Assembly: GCA_020348925.1 (NCBI GenBank)
Contig: CP070758.1
Span: 3,851,601 to 3,915,600, forward strand
Length of the DNA stretch: 64,000 bases
DNA from: Gemmatimonadota bacterium
Lineage (GTDB): Bacteria; JBHIER01; G020348925
Reading direction: 5' to 3'
Shown here: piece by piece, positions 30,983 through 39,821 of the stretch
Layout: each line of letters opens with the position of its first letter
Position numbering within the stretch: position 1 is the first letter of the stretch
The notes under the pieces: model-generated
The model's input: the letters and a program-made list of their open reading frames with translations, nothing else
Database searches by the model: none
Told to the model about the DNA's origin: nothing
Position numbers and translations under genes: made by a program

Positions 30983-31780
30983 TTACTCTTCCTCCTTATT
31001 CTGAAGATCCAACATGAGCCGCTGAATGTGAAGCGCCTTTCCCGTCTGGGCCTCCACCGTAATCACGACTCCGCAGAATTTCAAATTTCCATCGGCTGGG
31101 CTGAATCGCGCCGGCATCTGGGTGAGAAATCGATTCAATACAACGTCTGTCTGAATGCCGATAATAGAATCGTGCGGTCCCGTCATGCCGACATCCGTGA
31201 TGTACGCCGTTCCCCCGGGGAGAATACGCTCGTCAGCGGTCTGCACGTGCGTGTGTGTGCCGATCACGGCGCTGACCTTTCCATCGAGGTACCAGCCCAT
31301 GGCCATCTTTTCCGATGTGGCCTCCGCGTGAAAATCAACGAAGACGATCCGCGTCACTTGATGCAGTTCTTCGACATGCTTCACGGCGACACGAAAAGGA
31401 CAGTCGAGTTCCCGCATAAAAACCCTTCCCTGCAAATTGAGCACGCCGACCGGGAATCCATTGCCAAGATGAAAAATGAGCGATCCGGAGCCTATGGTCC
31501 CAGGGGGATAATTGGCTGGGCGGAGTATCGCAGAACTGTTTTGCATGAAGGGCAGTATCTCCTTGCGATCCCACACATGATTCCCCGAGGTAAGAATATC
31601 GATACCATAAGTGAAGAGTGCCTGGGCGACTTTGACCGTAATCCCCTTTCCCGCCGACGCATTTTCGCAATTTGCCACACACACATCGACAGCAAACTCC
31701 CTGCGGAGGGCGGGAACCATCTCGGCGACAACGCGACGCCCAGGTTTTCCGACGATATCAGCAATGAAAAGACAGTTCAC
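30983..31780 (-). CDS. ymdB: YmdB-family metallophosphoesterase
   Basis: About 265 aa from a GTG (MNCLFIADIVGKPGRR), the length typical of the family. Motifs are NCENASAGKGIT, LTSGNHVWDRKEIL, VDFHAEATSEKMAMGWYLDGKVSAVIGTHTHVQTADERI, and TDVGMTGPHDSIIG, with the metal-binding His and Asp residues of the calcineurin-like fold. In Bacillus, YmdB is a cyclic-nucleotide phosphodiesterase that affects RNase Y activity. Here, too, it follows rny directly. A longer TTG start overlapping rny is possible but gives an atypical N-terminus. Confidence 0.9.
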   Translation of the reverse strand: MNCLFIADIVGKPGRRVVAEMVPALRREFAVDVCVANCENASAGKGITVKVAQALFTYGIDILTSGNHVWDRKEILPFMQNSSAILRPANYPPGTIGSGSLIFHLGNGFPVGVLNLQGRVFMRELDCPFRVAVKHVEELHQVTRIVFVDFHAEATSEKMAMGWYLDGKVSAVIGTHTHVQTADERILPGGTAYITDVGMTGPHDSIIGIQTDVVLNRFLTQMPARFSPADGNLKFCGVVITVEAQTGKALHIQRLMLDLQNKEEE

Positions 31781-31790
31781 GGTACCCGTG

Positions 31791-33356
31791 TTACTTGGCG
31801 TATTCAACGGCGCGGGTCTCCCGTATTACTGTGACCTTGATTTGTCCCGGGTATTCCATTTCCGATTGGATTTTCCCAGCGATATCCTCCGCCAATTGAG
31901 CTGCTTGGGCGTCATCAAGCTTGTCATGCTGAACCATGACACGGATCTCCCGCCCAGCTTGAATGGCGTAAGCTTTTTCAACACCGCTGAAGGAATCAGC
32001 AAGTTCCTCCAACTGCTCCAGACGTTTAATATAGGCTTCCAATGTCTCGCGCCTGGCTCCGGGCCGGGACCCTGAAATGGCATCCGCCGCACCGACCAAC
32101 ACGGCGATAAGCGATTCCGGTTCAGCGTCTTCATGGTGTGCCATAATTGCGTTGAGAATGATGGAATTCTCATTATATTTCTTTGCAATTTGAAAACCTA
32201 TACTGGTGTGTGTCCCCTCAACATTATGATCCAAGGCTTTTCCGATATCGTGGAGGAGCCCGGCTCGCTTCGCGACATTCACATCCAACTCAAGTTCCGC
32301 CGCCATGAGGCCTGCAAGGTAGGCAACTTCTTTGCTGTGTTGTAAAACATTTTGCCCGTAGCTCGTTCGGTACTTCAACCTTCCTAAGAGTCTCACAAGG
32401 TCGGTGTGGAGTCCGTGGATGCCGACATCGTAGCAGGTCTGCTCTCCGGCCTCAAAAATATCTTCTTCGACCTCCTGTTTCGCCTTCGTTACAATTTCCT
32501 CAATGCGTCCAGGATGGATACGCCCATCGATGATCAATTTTTCCAAGGCGATCCGTGCGGCCTCGCGTCGAATCGGATCAAACCCGGAAAGAATGACAGC
32601 CTCAGGGGTATCATCAACGATCACATCGATCCCCGTTGCTATTTCGAAAGAACGGATATTTCGCCCTTCACGGCCGATGATACGACCTTTCATCTCATCG
32701 TTCGGCAATGAGACGACCGACACAGTCGTCTCGACCGTATGCTCGGCGGCACATCGTTGAATCGCAGAACTGATAACTTCCTTCGCCTCTTTCATCGCCG
32801 TCTGTTGCGCTCGATCTTTAATCTCTTTAATCATCTGGGCCGCTTCTTGCTTGGCTTTCGACTCCAGATTCGCCATAAGAAGTTTTTTGGCTTCCTGGGT
32901 CGTAAGTCCGGCAATGCGTTCCAATTTCACGTTCTGTTCCCGAATAAGTCGTGACAGTTGTTCATCCTTGGCTCGCAGCGCTTTCTCCTTCTGATGCAAC
33001 GAGTGCTCTTTGTCCTTTGTCTCGCGCTCCTTTTTACTTAAAATGTCGACCTTGCGATCAAGATTCATCTCCCGTTCTGCCGTCTTCTTCTCCATCCGCT
33101 GTATTTCTAACTGTCGAGCCTGTGTCTCCTTTTCAAATCGTACCTTGGCCTTGTACCATTCATCCTTGGCTTCCAACATGGCGGCCTTTTTCTGGGTCTC
33201 CGCCTCTTTCTGCGCATCGGCAATGATCTTCTCAGCAAATTTTTCGGCATTCACAATCTTGCTTTGACCGATCTTGTAACTGGCAATCCAGCCGGCGAAA
33301 AAGAAAAGAAGAGCCCCAAGACCTGCAAAGATAATCAAAAAGTAATTTATATCCAT
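31791..33356 (-). CDS. rny: Ribonuclease Y
   Basis: The 521-aa protein shows the RNase Y layout: an N-terminal membrane anchor ([21 protein letters not shown]), a long charged coiled coil to about residue 200, a KH domain ([36 protein letters not shown]), and an HD domain with [14 protein letters not shown] and [12 protein letters not shown]. It starts mRNA decay by endonucleolytic cuts at the inner membrane. GAGGAGG precedes the ATG at good spacing. Its neighbour ymdB is a known functional partner in Firmicutes. Confidence 0.96.
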   Translation of the reverse strand: MDINYFLIIFAGLGALLFFFAGWIASYKIGQSKIVNAEKFAEKIIADAQKEAETQKKAAMLEAKDEWYKAKVRFEKETQARQLEIQRMEKKTAEREMNLDRKVDILSKKERETKDKEHSLHQKEKALRAKDEQLSRLIREQNVKLERIAGLTTQEAKKLLMANLESKAKQEAAQMIKEIKDRAQQTAMKEAKEVISSAIQRCAAEHTVETTVSVVSLPNDEMKGRIIGREGRNIRSFEIATGIDVIVDDTPEAVILSGFDPIRREAARIALEKLIIDGRIHPGRIEEIVTKAKQEVEEDIFEAGEQTCYDVGIHGLHTDLVRLLGRLKYRTSYGQNVLQHSKEVAYLAGLMAAELELDVNVAKRAGLLHDIGKALDHNVEGTHTSIGFQIAKKYNENSIILNAIMAHHEDAEPESLIAVLVGAADAISGSRPGARRETLEAYIKRLEQLEELADSFSGVEKAYAIQAGREIRVMVQHDKLDDAQAAQLAEDIAGKIQSEMEYPGQIKVTVIRETRAVEYAK

Positions 33357-33392
33357 TTCAGATTCCTCCTCAACATCCTAAAAGTAAGTTAT

Positions 33393-34739
33393 CTATTCTC
33401 TAAGATTGGCCTCGCTTAGATTCCGCAATTTCTCCAAATGTCTCTTTATAATCCTTTCATACCCACGATCCGAGGGTGTATAGTACTTCCGCTGCTTGGG
33501 GAGATACTCCTGTTTGATGTATCCGTGTTCGTAAGAGTGGGGATACAGATATCCCTGGCCGCGGTCCAGTTGCTTCGCCCCCGGATATTGGGCATCTTTC
33601 AGATGCACCGGGACGTCCATCATCTGGCCCTCACGGATGTCCTCTAACGCCAATGAAATTGCACTGGAACACGCATTGCTCTTGGGCGCTGTTGCTACAT
33701 AGACGGCGGCTTGGGCCAGAGGAATTTGCGCTTCAGGCATCCCCAGGTATTGAGCTGCCGTAAAGGCAGCTGAGGCCACTCCAAGGGCTTGCGGATCAGC
33801 ATTGCCGACATCTTCGGAGGCACAGATAATGATACGCCGCGCAATGTAACGGGGATCTTCACCAGCAGTGATCATTCGCGCCATCCAATATAAGGCGGCA
33901 TCCGGATCCGAGCCGCGCATGCTCTTAATGAAAGCAGAAACAATATCGTAGTGACTGTCCCCATTCCGATCATGCCGAAATACCCTCCCCGGCACGGATT
34001 CCTCCGCTCGAGTACGCGTGATCACAATTTTATCCTCACAGGCGGTCGTGCTGAACACTGCAACCTCAAGAGTATTGAGAAATCGCCTCGCATCACCTTC
34101 AGCATGATCGATCCAACATTGCACAGCCTCTTCCTCAATCTCGATATGGAGAGCCCCCAAGCCATTCTTTGTATCGGTGAGGGCTCTTTGAAGCAACTTT
34201 TTCAAAGCCTCCTTCGACAGAACCCTCAATTCGAAAACATGCGACCGCGAAATCAGGGGCGATACGATGTAGAAAAATGGATTTTCAACTGTCGTACCGA
34301 TCAAAATAATGTGACCGTCTTCAACATCGGGCAGAAGAACTTCCTGTTGCGCTTTATTAAAGCGGTGGATTTCATCGATGAAAAGCATCGTTTTTTGTCC
34401 GGTTTGATGGAGCCTCATCTTGGCTCGGCCAACGACTTGGCGAATCTCGGACACACCAGATGAGACAGCATTCACCCTTTCAAAGCATGACTTCGTTGTC
34501 TCAGCGATAATATGGGCCAGTGATGTTTTTCCCGTACCGGGGGGACCATACAGGATGATGGACGTGAAACGGTCTGATTCGATCATCCTGCGCAGGAGAG
34601 ATCCTTCCTGCAGAAGATGATCCTGTCCAACGAACTCATCGATGGAGGTCGGCCTCATACGTCTCGCCAATGGAGCGGTCTTCAATGCGCCTCCGTTTTT
34701 TTCCTCTCCAAAAAGATCTGTATCATTATCCGATTTCAT
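33393..34739 (-). CDS. rarA: Replication-associated recombination protein RarA (MgsA)
   Basis: The 448-aa AAA+ ATPase has Walker A ILYGPPGTGKTSLAHIIAE, Walker B MLFIDEIHRFNKAQQ, sensor 1 IGTTVENPFF and the C-terminal tetramerisation/lid region (IICASEDVGNADPQALGVASAAFTAAQYLGMPEA, LSLALEDIREG and YLPKQRKYYTPSDRGYE). It acts on stalled replication forks. It is the last gene of the block before the candidate small RNA and zapA, and lies 36 bases from rny. Confidence 0.94.
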   Translation of the reverse strand: MKSDNDTDLFGEEKNGGALKTAPLARRMRPTSIDEFVGQDHLLQEGSLLRRMIESDRFTSIILYGPPGTGKTSLAHIIAETTKSCFERVNAVSSGVSEIRQVVGRAKMRLHQTGQKTMLFIDEIHRFNKAQQEVLLPDVEDGHIILIGTTVENPFFYIVSPLISRSHVFELRVLSKEALKKLLQRALTDTKNGLGALHIEIEEEAVQCWIDHAEGDARRFLNTLEVAVFSTTACEDKIVITRTRAEESVPGRVFRHDRNGDSHYDIVSAFIKSMRGSDPDAALYWMARMITAGEDPRYIARRIIICASEDVGNADPQALGVASAAFTAAQYLGMPEAQIPLAQAAVYVATAPKSNACSSAISLALEDIREGQMMDVPVHLKDAQYPGAKQLDRGQGYLYPHSYEHGYIKQEYLPKQRKYYTPSDRGYERIIKRHLEKLRNLSEANLRE

Positions 34740-34744
34740 TTTTC

Positions 34745-34879
34745 AAAAAAAACCCCACCTGACGCTGCGACAATCGGGGGAAAAGCGTGCACTCAAACTG
34801 ACGAGGCTCTTCCCTCGCGTCGACACCACGAACGAGTAGGGATAAAAAGAAACGGAATAAAGATGTTCAGATGTTACCA
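34745..34879 (-). ncRNA. ssrS: Candidate structured RNA, possibly 6S RNA
   Basis: No frame is open in the zapA-rarA gap, yet the minus strand holds a TATAAT (34886-34891), a stem-loop CGAGG-GAAGAG-CCTCG near its middle, and a terminator: CCCC...GGGG at 34753-34780 followed by eight T. In many bacteria the 6S RNA gene lies directly downstream of zapA, as here. The length from the -10 box to the T run is about 135 bases, shorter than the usual 180. The identification therefore rests on synteny and the transcription-unit signals, and a leader of rarA remains possible. Confidence 0.45.
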
Positions 34880-34925
34880 GAATACATTATATATGATCGT
34901 CCAAATTTTCCCTCCTGCCAACACA

Positions 34926-35228
34926 TCACGGTGCATCTTCCATCAGCTCTCTTCCCAACCATCCCGAAATTTCTGCTGCTTTCTCTTCCATCTCCGCGAG
35001 CGTCTTTTCTCGCTCGGCTCTCTCTTTGAAAAGCTCATCGGTGATATTCATAGCAGCCAAAATGGCCACCTTCGTCGTCGAAGGGAGAGATAAATGTCTC
35101 GAGACCTCCCTCATTTTTTCGTCAACGTATCGCGCTACATTTTCAACATATTCTGGATCCGCTTCGCCTTTAATAGGGTAATCGGTTCCAAAAATACTCA
35201 CTTTTACGGGTCGGTCCTTCTCCGCCAT
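34926..35228 (-). CDS. zapA: Cell division protein ZapA
   Basis: The protein of about 100 aa shows the ZapA pattern: VKVSIFGTDYPIKGEADPEYVENVARYVDEKMREV followed by VAILAAMNITDELFKERAEREKTLAEMEEKA, an N-terminal beta-rich head and a C-terminal coiled coil. ZapA cross-links FtsZ filaments at midcell. The ATG at MAEKDRP is preferred over one five codons earlier. It lies between a ZapB-like coiled-coil gene and the candidate 6S RNA. Confidence 0.9.
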   Translation of the reverse strand: MAEKDRPVKVSIFGTDYPIKGEADPEYVENVARYVDEKMREVSRHLSLPSTTKVAILAAMNITDELFKERAEREKTLAEMEEKAAEISGWLGRELMEDAP

Positions 35229-35376
35229 AATTGCCTTCATCAAGTAAAAGAGCTGATTCGAAACATTGTGAAATTCACAGAATTATCTATGAAGTGGCAG
35301 TTCATTTCTCATATTCGTGGTGTCAGTAGTTTTCCCCCCAACCACGATACTGGAGATACTACTGGACACAAATCCA

Positions 35377-35646
35377 TTACACACTATCCAGCTTTGACAA
35401 CATCCCCTCTACCTTTTTCCGGATCTCCTCTTGATGTGCATTCGACAGTTCATTTTTTTTCTGAGTTTCCCGAAGCTCCTCATTTTCGATACGGAGCTTC
35501 TGGAGATTTCTCTCGTATTCCTCCAATTTCGCCAACAATTCCCTGTTTTGGTTCTGGAGTTCCTGGTTTTCCTCCCGAAATGTAGTCATGAGTTCGACTG
35601 CTTTGCTCACACGCTCCTCTAACTGCTCTAAACTCTGAAACTCCAT
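35377..35646 (-). CDS. zapB: ZapB-like coiled-coil protein
   Basis: The 89-aa product is almost wholly heptad-like helix, with runs such as LEERVSKAVELM, ENQELQNQNRELLAKLEEYE and LRIENEELRETQKK. Small coiled-coil proteins beside zapA are usually ZapB-like division factors. The sequence itself is too low in complexity to prove this, so the name depends on context. Confidence 0.7.
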   Translation of the reverse strand: MEFQSLEQLEERVSKAVELMTTFREENQELQNQNRELLAKLEEYERNLQKLRIENEELRETQKKNELSNAHQEEIRKKVEGMLSKLDSV

Positions 35647-35711
35647 TGTTCCACCTTTCTCACCTTAATAAAATGACCGAAATATACTCATCTGTTTCCA
35701 TTGCGTTCCAC

Positions 35712-36071
35712 TTACTGTGATAGACCCTGCTTTACCGAGACAGCAATTTCAGAAAATGCTGCCGGATCGTTTACGGCCAATTCAGCCAAAACTTTCCTGT
35801 TGATTTCGATACCGGCCTTTGTTAATCCGTGCATAAAGACGCTATACGACATTCCGTTCAATCTCGCCGCGGCATTTATCCGGCTGATCCACAAACGCCG
35901 AAATTCCCTTTTCCGTATTCTTCTGTCTCTATAGGAATAGGCAAGTGCCCTCTGTACACTATGTTCGGCTACGCTGTATAATTTGCTTCTGGCGCCTCGA
36001 AATCCCTTTGCCATTTTTAGGATTTTCTTTCTCCGGCGTCTCGAAGCGACACTCGTTTTCACTCTGGGCAT
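35712..36071 (-). CDS. rplT: 50S ribosomal protein L20
   Basis: The 119-aa product starts [32 protein letters not shown] and continues with [29 protein letters not shown], both standard for L20. It binds 23S rRNA early in 50S assembly and in many bacteria represses its own operon. It is the last gene of the infC-rpmI-rplT order seen across bacteria. Confidence 0.97.
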   Translation of the reverse strand: MPRVKTSVASRRRRKKILKMAKGFRGARSKLYSVAEHSVQRALAYSYRDRRIRKREFRRLWISRINAAARLNGMSYSVFMHGLTKAGIEINRKVLAELAVNDPAAFSEIAVSVKQGLSQ

Positions 36072-36103
36072 TTCAAAGTCACTCCTTGCTCACGAATCTC
36101 CGG

Positions 36104-36295
36104 CTACGTGATCATCCTCTTCACTCTTTTCACGTCAGCTGAATCTATGAGATCTGATTTTCTTAAAGTTCTTTTACGCTTTGAAGTCTTTTTTGATAAA
36201 ATATGACTCGCGTACGCTCTTTTTCTTTTCACCTTTCCGGTTCCAGTCTTTACAAAGCGTTTTTTTGCGCCACGATTGGACCTAATCTTCGGCAT
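36104..36295 (-). CDS. rpmI: 50S ribosomal protein L35
   Basis: The 63-aa basic protein reads MPKIRSNRGAKKRFVKTGTG with a C-terminal LRKSDLIDSADVKRVKRM, matching L35 in length and ends. It lies 23 bases after infC and 32 before rplT, in the classic operon. Confidence 0.96.
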   Translation of the reverse strand: MPKIRSNRGAKKRFVKTGTGKVKRKRAYASHILSKKTSKRKRTLRKSDLIDSADVKRVKRMIT

Positions 36296-36318
36296 AGTTC
36301 TCCTTTTGGGTCAAAGTT

Positions 36319-36825
36319 CTATTTCGGGCCAAGAATCATGACCATATTCCGTCCTTCAAATTTTGTTTCCCGTTCGATTGTGGCAATATCACTGAGTTCA
36401 TCGGCCATTCGTTCGAGGATTTTCTCTCCGAATTGAACATGGGTCATCTCTCGACCCCGAAATCGAACTGTCAGTTTCACTTTATTTCCACTGCTAAGAA
36501 ATTCTCGGGCATGTTTCAACTTGAATCGAAAATCGTGATCCTCTATCTTGGGTCTGACTTTCAATTCTTTAATATGAGTAACATGCTGTTTCTTCCGAGC
36601 TTCTTTTGCACGCTTACTCTGCTTGTAACGGTATTTCCCGTAGTCGATGATGCGACAAACGGGAGGTTTTGAATCAGGGGCAACTTCAACAAGATCGAGC
36701 TCCTCCTGCTGGGCCAGAAGCAATGCTTCTGCTTTACTCATGATGCCTATCTGTTTCCCTTCGGAGCTGATGACGCGAACTTGTGCTGCCTGGATTTGGT
36801 TGTTTATTCGAACTCCTTCTCTAAT
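36319..36825 (-). CDS. infC: Translation initiation factor IF-3 with AUU start
   Basis: Using only ATG starts the protein would lack its first 28 residues. Reading upstream from that ATG in frame gives REGVRINNQIQAAQVRVISSEGKQIGIM, the conserved IF-3 N-terminus, back to an ATT at 36823-36825. An AGGAGG stands nine bases before this ATT. IF-3 genes in many bacteria start with AUU so that IF-3 can limit its own translation. The 168-aa result has the full N-domain, linker (PPVCRIIDYGKYRYKQ) and C-domain (KVKLTVRFRGREMTHVQFGEKIL). It blocks subunit joining and checks the start codon. Confidence 0.93.
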   Translation of the reverse strand: MREGVRINNQIQAAQVRVISSEGKQIGIMSKAEALLLAQQEELDLVEVAPDSKPPVCRIIDYGKYRYKQSKRAKEARKKQHVTHIKELKVRPKIEDHDFRFKLKHAREFLSSGNKVKLTVRFRGREMTHVQFGEKILERMADELSDIATIERETKFEGRNMVMILGPK

Positions 36826-37021
36826 ATATACTCACCTCCTCACAACTTGAAAGTTTCAACTTCATGTCCTCTGTACGATACATGCACAAAACATATCGGT
36901 TACTCAGAACGATAGGAACGCAGCACTGAGAACGCGGAGAGGAAAACACCCCGCTTGAAGGTACAGAGCATCCTTGGAATCTTGGTCAAGCCGCACATCG
37001 TTTCAATCGAAAACATAGGCC

Positions 37022-37273
37022 TCACTCATGTTCTGAAGGGGGCGATTCGAGAATTTCCAACACAACGTTTTTCCCCTTTCGCTTTCCTACGGCAGATAAG
37101 AGCGTTCTCATCGATTTGGCATTTTTTCCGTTTTTGCCTATGACCCTCCCCATGTCCGATTTCGCCACGGAGAGCTCCAAAATCGTAACCCCCTCCCCTT
37201 CGACGATGCGCACATCAACATCTTCGGGATAATCAACAATTGCCTCGGTTATCCGTTCGATCAACTCCTTCAT
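37022..37273 (-). CDS. khpA: KH-domain RNA-binding protein KhpA
   Basis: The 83-aa product is a single KH domain with the GxxG loop in MGRVIGKNGKNAKSMRTLL. It matches the YlqC/KhpA family in length and in its start KELIERITEAIVDYPEDV. Family members bind RNA, often with KhpB, and influence cell division and shape. It ends about 200 bases before the infC operon and starts after the tRNA array. Confidence 0.93.
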   Translation of the reverse strand: MKELIERITEAIVDYPEDVDVRIVEGEGVTILELSVAKSDMGRVIGKNGKNAKSMRTLLSAVGKRKGKNVVLEILESPPSEHE

Positions 37274-37397
37274 AGCACACAGCCTGATGAGAGGGTATTG
37301 TCTCTATTCCCATAAGGGCTTTGAGCTACGTTTCGTCTCAGCGAAAAAATCTGTCCTTGAAACTCATGTCATATCGTCGAGAGCACGAAAGAAAGCA

Positions 37398-37474
37398 TGG
37401 TGGGCGATACTTGATTTGAACCAGTGACCTCTTGCATGTCAAGCAAGCACTCTAACCAACTGAGCTAATCGCCC
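37398..37474 (-). tRNA. tRNA-Val (GAC)
   Basis: The cloverleaf folds with acceptor GGGCGAT/ATCGCCC and anticodon stem-loop CTTGC-TTGACAT-GCAAG, giving GAC. CCA is encoded. The T stem (ACTGG/CAAGT) has one G-A mismatch. Confidence 0.92.
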
Positions 37475-37556
37475 CTATCACCCTGTTTCTCTTCCCGTCC
37501 AATTCGGAACAGCCAACCATCCCGTGCTCCACCTATGAAATACCGAATGCAAGCAT

Positions 37557-37645
37557 TGGTGCCGAGGGCCGGAATCGAACCGGCACGTTCACAACGGAAC
37601 GAGGGATTTTAAGTCCCTTGCGTCTACCAATTCCGCCACCCCGGC
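37557..37645 (-). tRNA. tRNA-Leu (TAA)
   Basis: Acceptor GCCGGGG pairs with CCTCGGC. The anticodon loop CTTAAAA gives TAA, and a long variable arm typical of leucine tRNAs follows. CCA is encoded. Confidence 0.95.
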
Positions 37646-37688
37646 ATATAAGAGCGCTTTTTCCCCAGAACCACTGGGAAAAAGCAAG

Positions 37689-37760
<72 letters not shown>

Positions 37761-37836
37761 TGGAGCGGGAAACGGGATTCGGACCCGCGACCCCCACCTT
37801 GGCAAGGTGGTGCTCTACCAGCTGAGCTATTCCCGC
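37761..37836 (-). tRNA. tRNA-Gly (GCC)
   Basis: Acceptor GCGGGAA/TTCCCGC, anticodon stem CCACC/GGTGG with loop TTGCCAA giving GCC. CCA is encoded. It is first in the four-tRNA transcript, just behind a consensus promoter. Confidence 0.95.
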
Positions 37837-37849
37837 CTTCAAAAAATCA

Positions 37850-37878
37850 AATATACACTGCCCCCCTAAAGTTGTCAA
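37850..37878 (-). promoter_or_regulatory. Consensus promoter of the tRNA array
   Basis: On the minus strand TTGACA (37873-37878) and TATATT (37850-37855) are 17 bases apart, and the tRNA-Gly 5' end lies 14 bases downstream of the -10 box. It most likely drives the Gly-Cys-Leu-Val transcript. Confidence 0.85.
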
Positions 37879-37900
37879 GTGTTTTTGGTAAAATTTCAGT

Positions 37901-38704
37901 TTAGTAAGCGAATATGCGAATTAAAGATACCAAGAGAACACCCAATCCAACGGTCCAACAGTAATATGAAAAAAGAGACAACTTTCTCCGTACAACCATC
38001 TTCAGGAGTATTCGAATTGCCCCATAACCGGTTACGGCGGATGTGAGCGTCCCCATCACGAACGGTAAGAGGAGGCTGCCACTCAGTTCCTTGAGTTCGA
38101 ATATCTGAAGCATCCCCGCTCCCGCGATCGCCGGAACGGAGAGCAAGAATGAAAAACGAGCGGCACATTCTCGCTCCAATCCCAGGAAAATTCCCGTGGA
38201 GATGGTGGAACCGGATCGAGACAGACCGGGGAAGATGGATAGGCCTTGGACGATACCAATACAGCATCCGTCTCTCTTTCGTATCTCACTTTGAGACTTC
38301 GAATTCGAGGTAATCCGATCCGACAGGAATAGAAGGCCCCCTGTCACCAGAAGCATGGAACCTGTTGGCAGCAGCGCCGCAAACTGCTTCTCAAAGAAGT
38401 CCCGGAAGATATATCCTATAAGGGCTGTCGGAAGAGTCCCCAGGCTGACGAGAACCAGTAAGCGAAAGTCCGGGCTGTCTCTCTCCCGTCGTACAAGCGA
38501 CCGACCCATACGGTACAGATCGCTTTTGAAAACGATGCACACGGACAGCAATGTTCCTATGTGGAGAAAGGTGTCAAACAGCACATCCGGGCCCTTGAAT
38601 CCGATGAGGTGTTGGAGGATAACAAGATGTCCCGAACTGCTGATCGGAAGAAATTCCGTCAGCCCTTGGACGATCCCCAACAAAACGGCGTGAACGAGTG
38701 ACAC
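37901..38704 (-). CDS. uppP: Undecaprenyl-diphosphatase
   Basis: The 267-aa membrane protein carries both family signatures: IVQGLTEFLPISSSGHLVI near the N-terminus and VQGLSIFPGLSRSGSTISTG in the middle, with about eight hydrophobic segments. It recycles undecaprenyl diphosphate to the monophosphate carrier for peptidoglycan and other envelope polymers. It stands apart from the next gene, manC, by about 40 bases and may be co-transcribed with it. Confidence 0.95.
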   Translation of the reverse strand: MSLVHAVLLGIVQGLTEFLPISSSGHLVILQHLIGFKGPDVLFDTFLHIGTLLSVCIVFKSDLYRMGRSLVRRERDSPDFRLLVLVSLGTLPTALIGYIFRDFFEKQFAALLPTGSMLLVTGGLLFLSDRITSNSKSQSEIRKRDGCCIGIVQGLSIFPGLSRSGSTISTGIFLGLERECAARFSFLLSVPAIAGAGMLQIFELKELSGSLLLPFVMGTLTSAVTGYGAIRILLKMVVRRKLSLFSYYCWTVGLGVLLVSLIRIFAY

Positions 38705-38743
38705 GAATAAAAAAATAAAAGGAAAATGATCGGAACAGTTCTC

Positions 38744-39820
38744 TTACAGATACTCTCTTTGTCCCCTATCTTTGAGTTCTTCAACTATTGTCTTCACATC
38801 CTGGGCGCGATCCTTTGAGCACACCAAGAGAGCATCCCCTGTATCAACAACAACTATATTTTTGACACCGATCGCTGCGACCAGCTTCTCAGGTGCAACA
38901 AAAACTGAGTCGGCCGTTTCTATCCCTACAAAAAGTCCATGGACAACATTTCCTTCCGCATCCGTAGGATTCACTTCAGCCAGGGAAGCCCAACTTCCCA
39001 CATCACTCCACCCGAAATTGCCGGGAATGACAAGGACGTTCTCCGCTTTCTCCATAATACCATAATCGACGGATTCGGGTCGCAGGGATTCATACACGCC
39101 TTGGACTGTCTCACGTTCTTTCCCTTCACCAAGCGACTGCGAAATCCGTATCAATCCCTCATATAGTTGGGGCATATGTTGTTGCATCTTTTCAAGTATT
39201 GTTGAAACGCTCCACACGAACATGCCGCTGTTCCAAAAGTACTCACCGGATTCCGCGTACGACCTGGCCCGTTCGAGATCGGGTTTCTCGACGAACTGTT
39301 CGACGCTCCATATTGAAAGACCAGCCACCTCCTGCAACCGTTCTCCTCTCCGAATATATCCGTATCCGGTCTCAGGGCGCGTGGGGACGATACCCAGCGT
39401 GACAAGATTGGGACCCTCTGTGGCAACCCGAGCCGCCGCTTTCACAACGTTCAGAAAGCGTCTCTCATGTTCAACAGCATGATCGGCCGGCAGGACAACC
39501 ATAACACCCTGTGGATCCCGCTTCTGTATGGTCACTGCCGCCAATCCGATGCAGGGAGCAGTATTCCTGGCACACGGTTCAACAAGAACATTCTCCCCAG
39601 GTATGTTGGCCAGCTGCCGTCGCACTTCATCTTCAATCGCTTGCCCGATAACGACATAGACGTTCTCAGGAGGAATAAGCGGCTCGATCCGGGCCACCGT
39701 AGCTTGAATCATCGTATCAGTACCGATGATGTTTAACAATTGCTTCGGCATGTTCTCCCGGCTTTTCGGCCAGAACCGGGTCCCGCTCCCCCCGGCCATT
39801 AATACAGCGTACATCATCAC
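38744..39820 (-). CDS. manC: Mannose-1-phosphate guanylyltransferase
   Basis: The 358-aa nucleotidyltransferase starts MYAVLMAGGSGTRFWPKSRE, the GDP-mannose pyrophosphorylase motif. VEPCARNTAPCIGLAAV, VLPADHAVEH, TLGIVPTRPETGYGYI and FVEKPDLERA follow. It makes GDP-mannose from mannose-1-phosphate and GTP for envelope polysaccharides. It lacks the C-terminal isomerase domain of bifunctional enzymes. Its start nearly touches the phosphomannomutase stop upstream, so the two steps of GDP-mannose synthesis are one unit. Confidence 0.93.
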   Translation of the reverse strand: MMMYAVLMAGGSGTRFWPKSRENMPKQLLNIIGTDTMIQATVARIEPLIPPENVYVVIGQAIEDEVRRQLANIPGENVLVEPCARNTAPCIGLAAVTIQKRDPQGVMVVLPADHAVEHERRFLNVVKAAARVATEGPNLVTLGIVPTRPETGYGYIRRGERLQEVAGLSIWSVEQFVEKPDLERARSYAESGEYFWNSGMFVWSVSTILEKMQQHMPQLYEGLIRISQSLGEGKERETVQGVYESLRPESVDYGIMEKAENVLVIPGNFGWSDVGSWASLAEVNPTDAEGNVVHGLFVGIETADSVFVAPEKLVAAIGVKNIVVVDTGDALLVCSKDRAQDVKTIVEELKDRGQREYL

Positions 39821-39821
39821 C

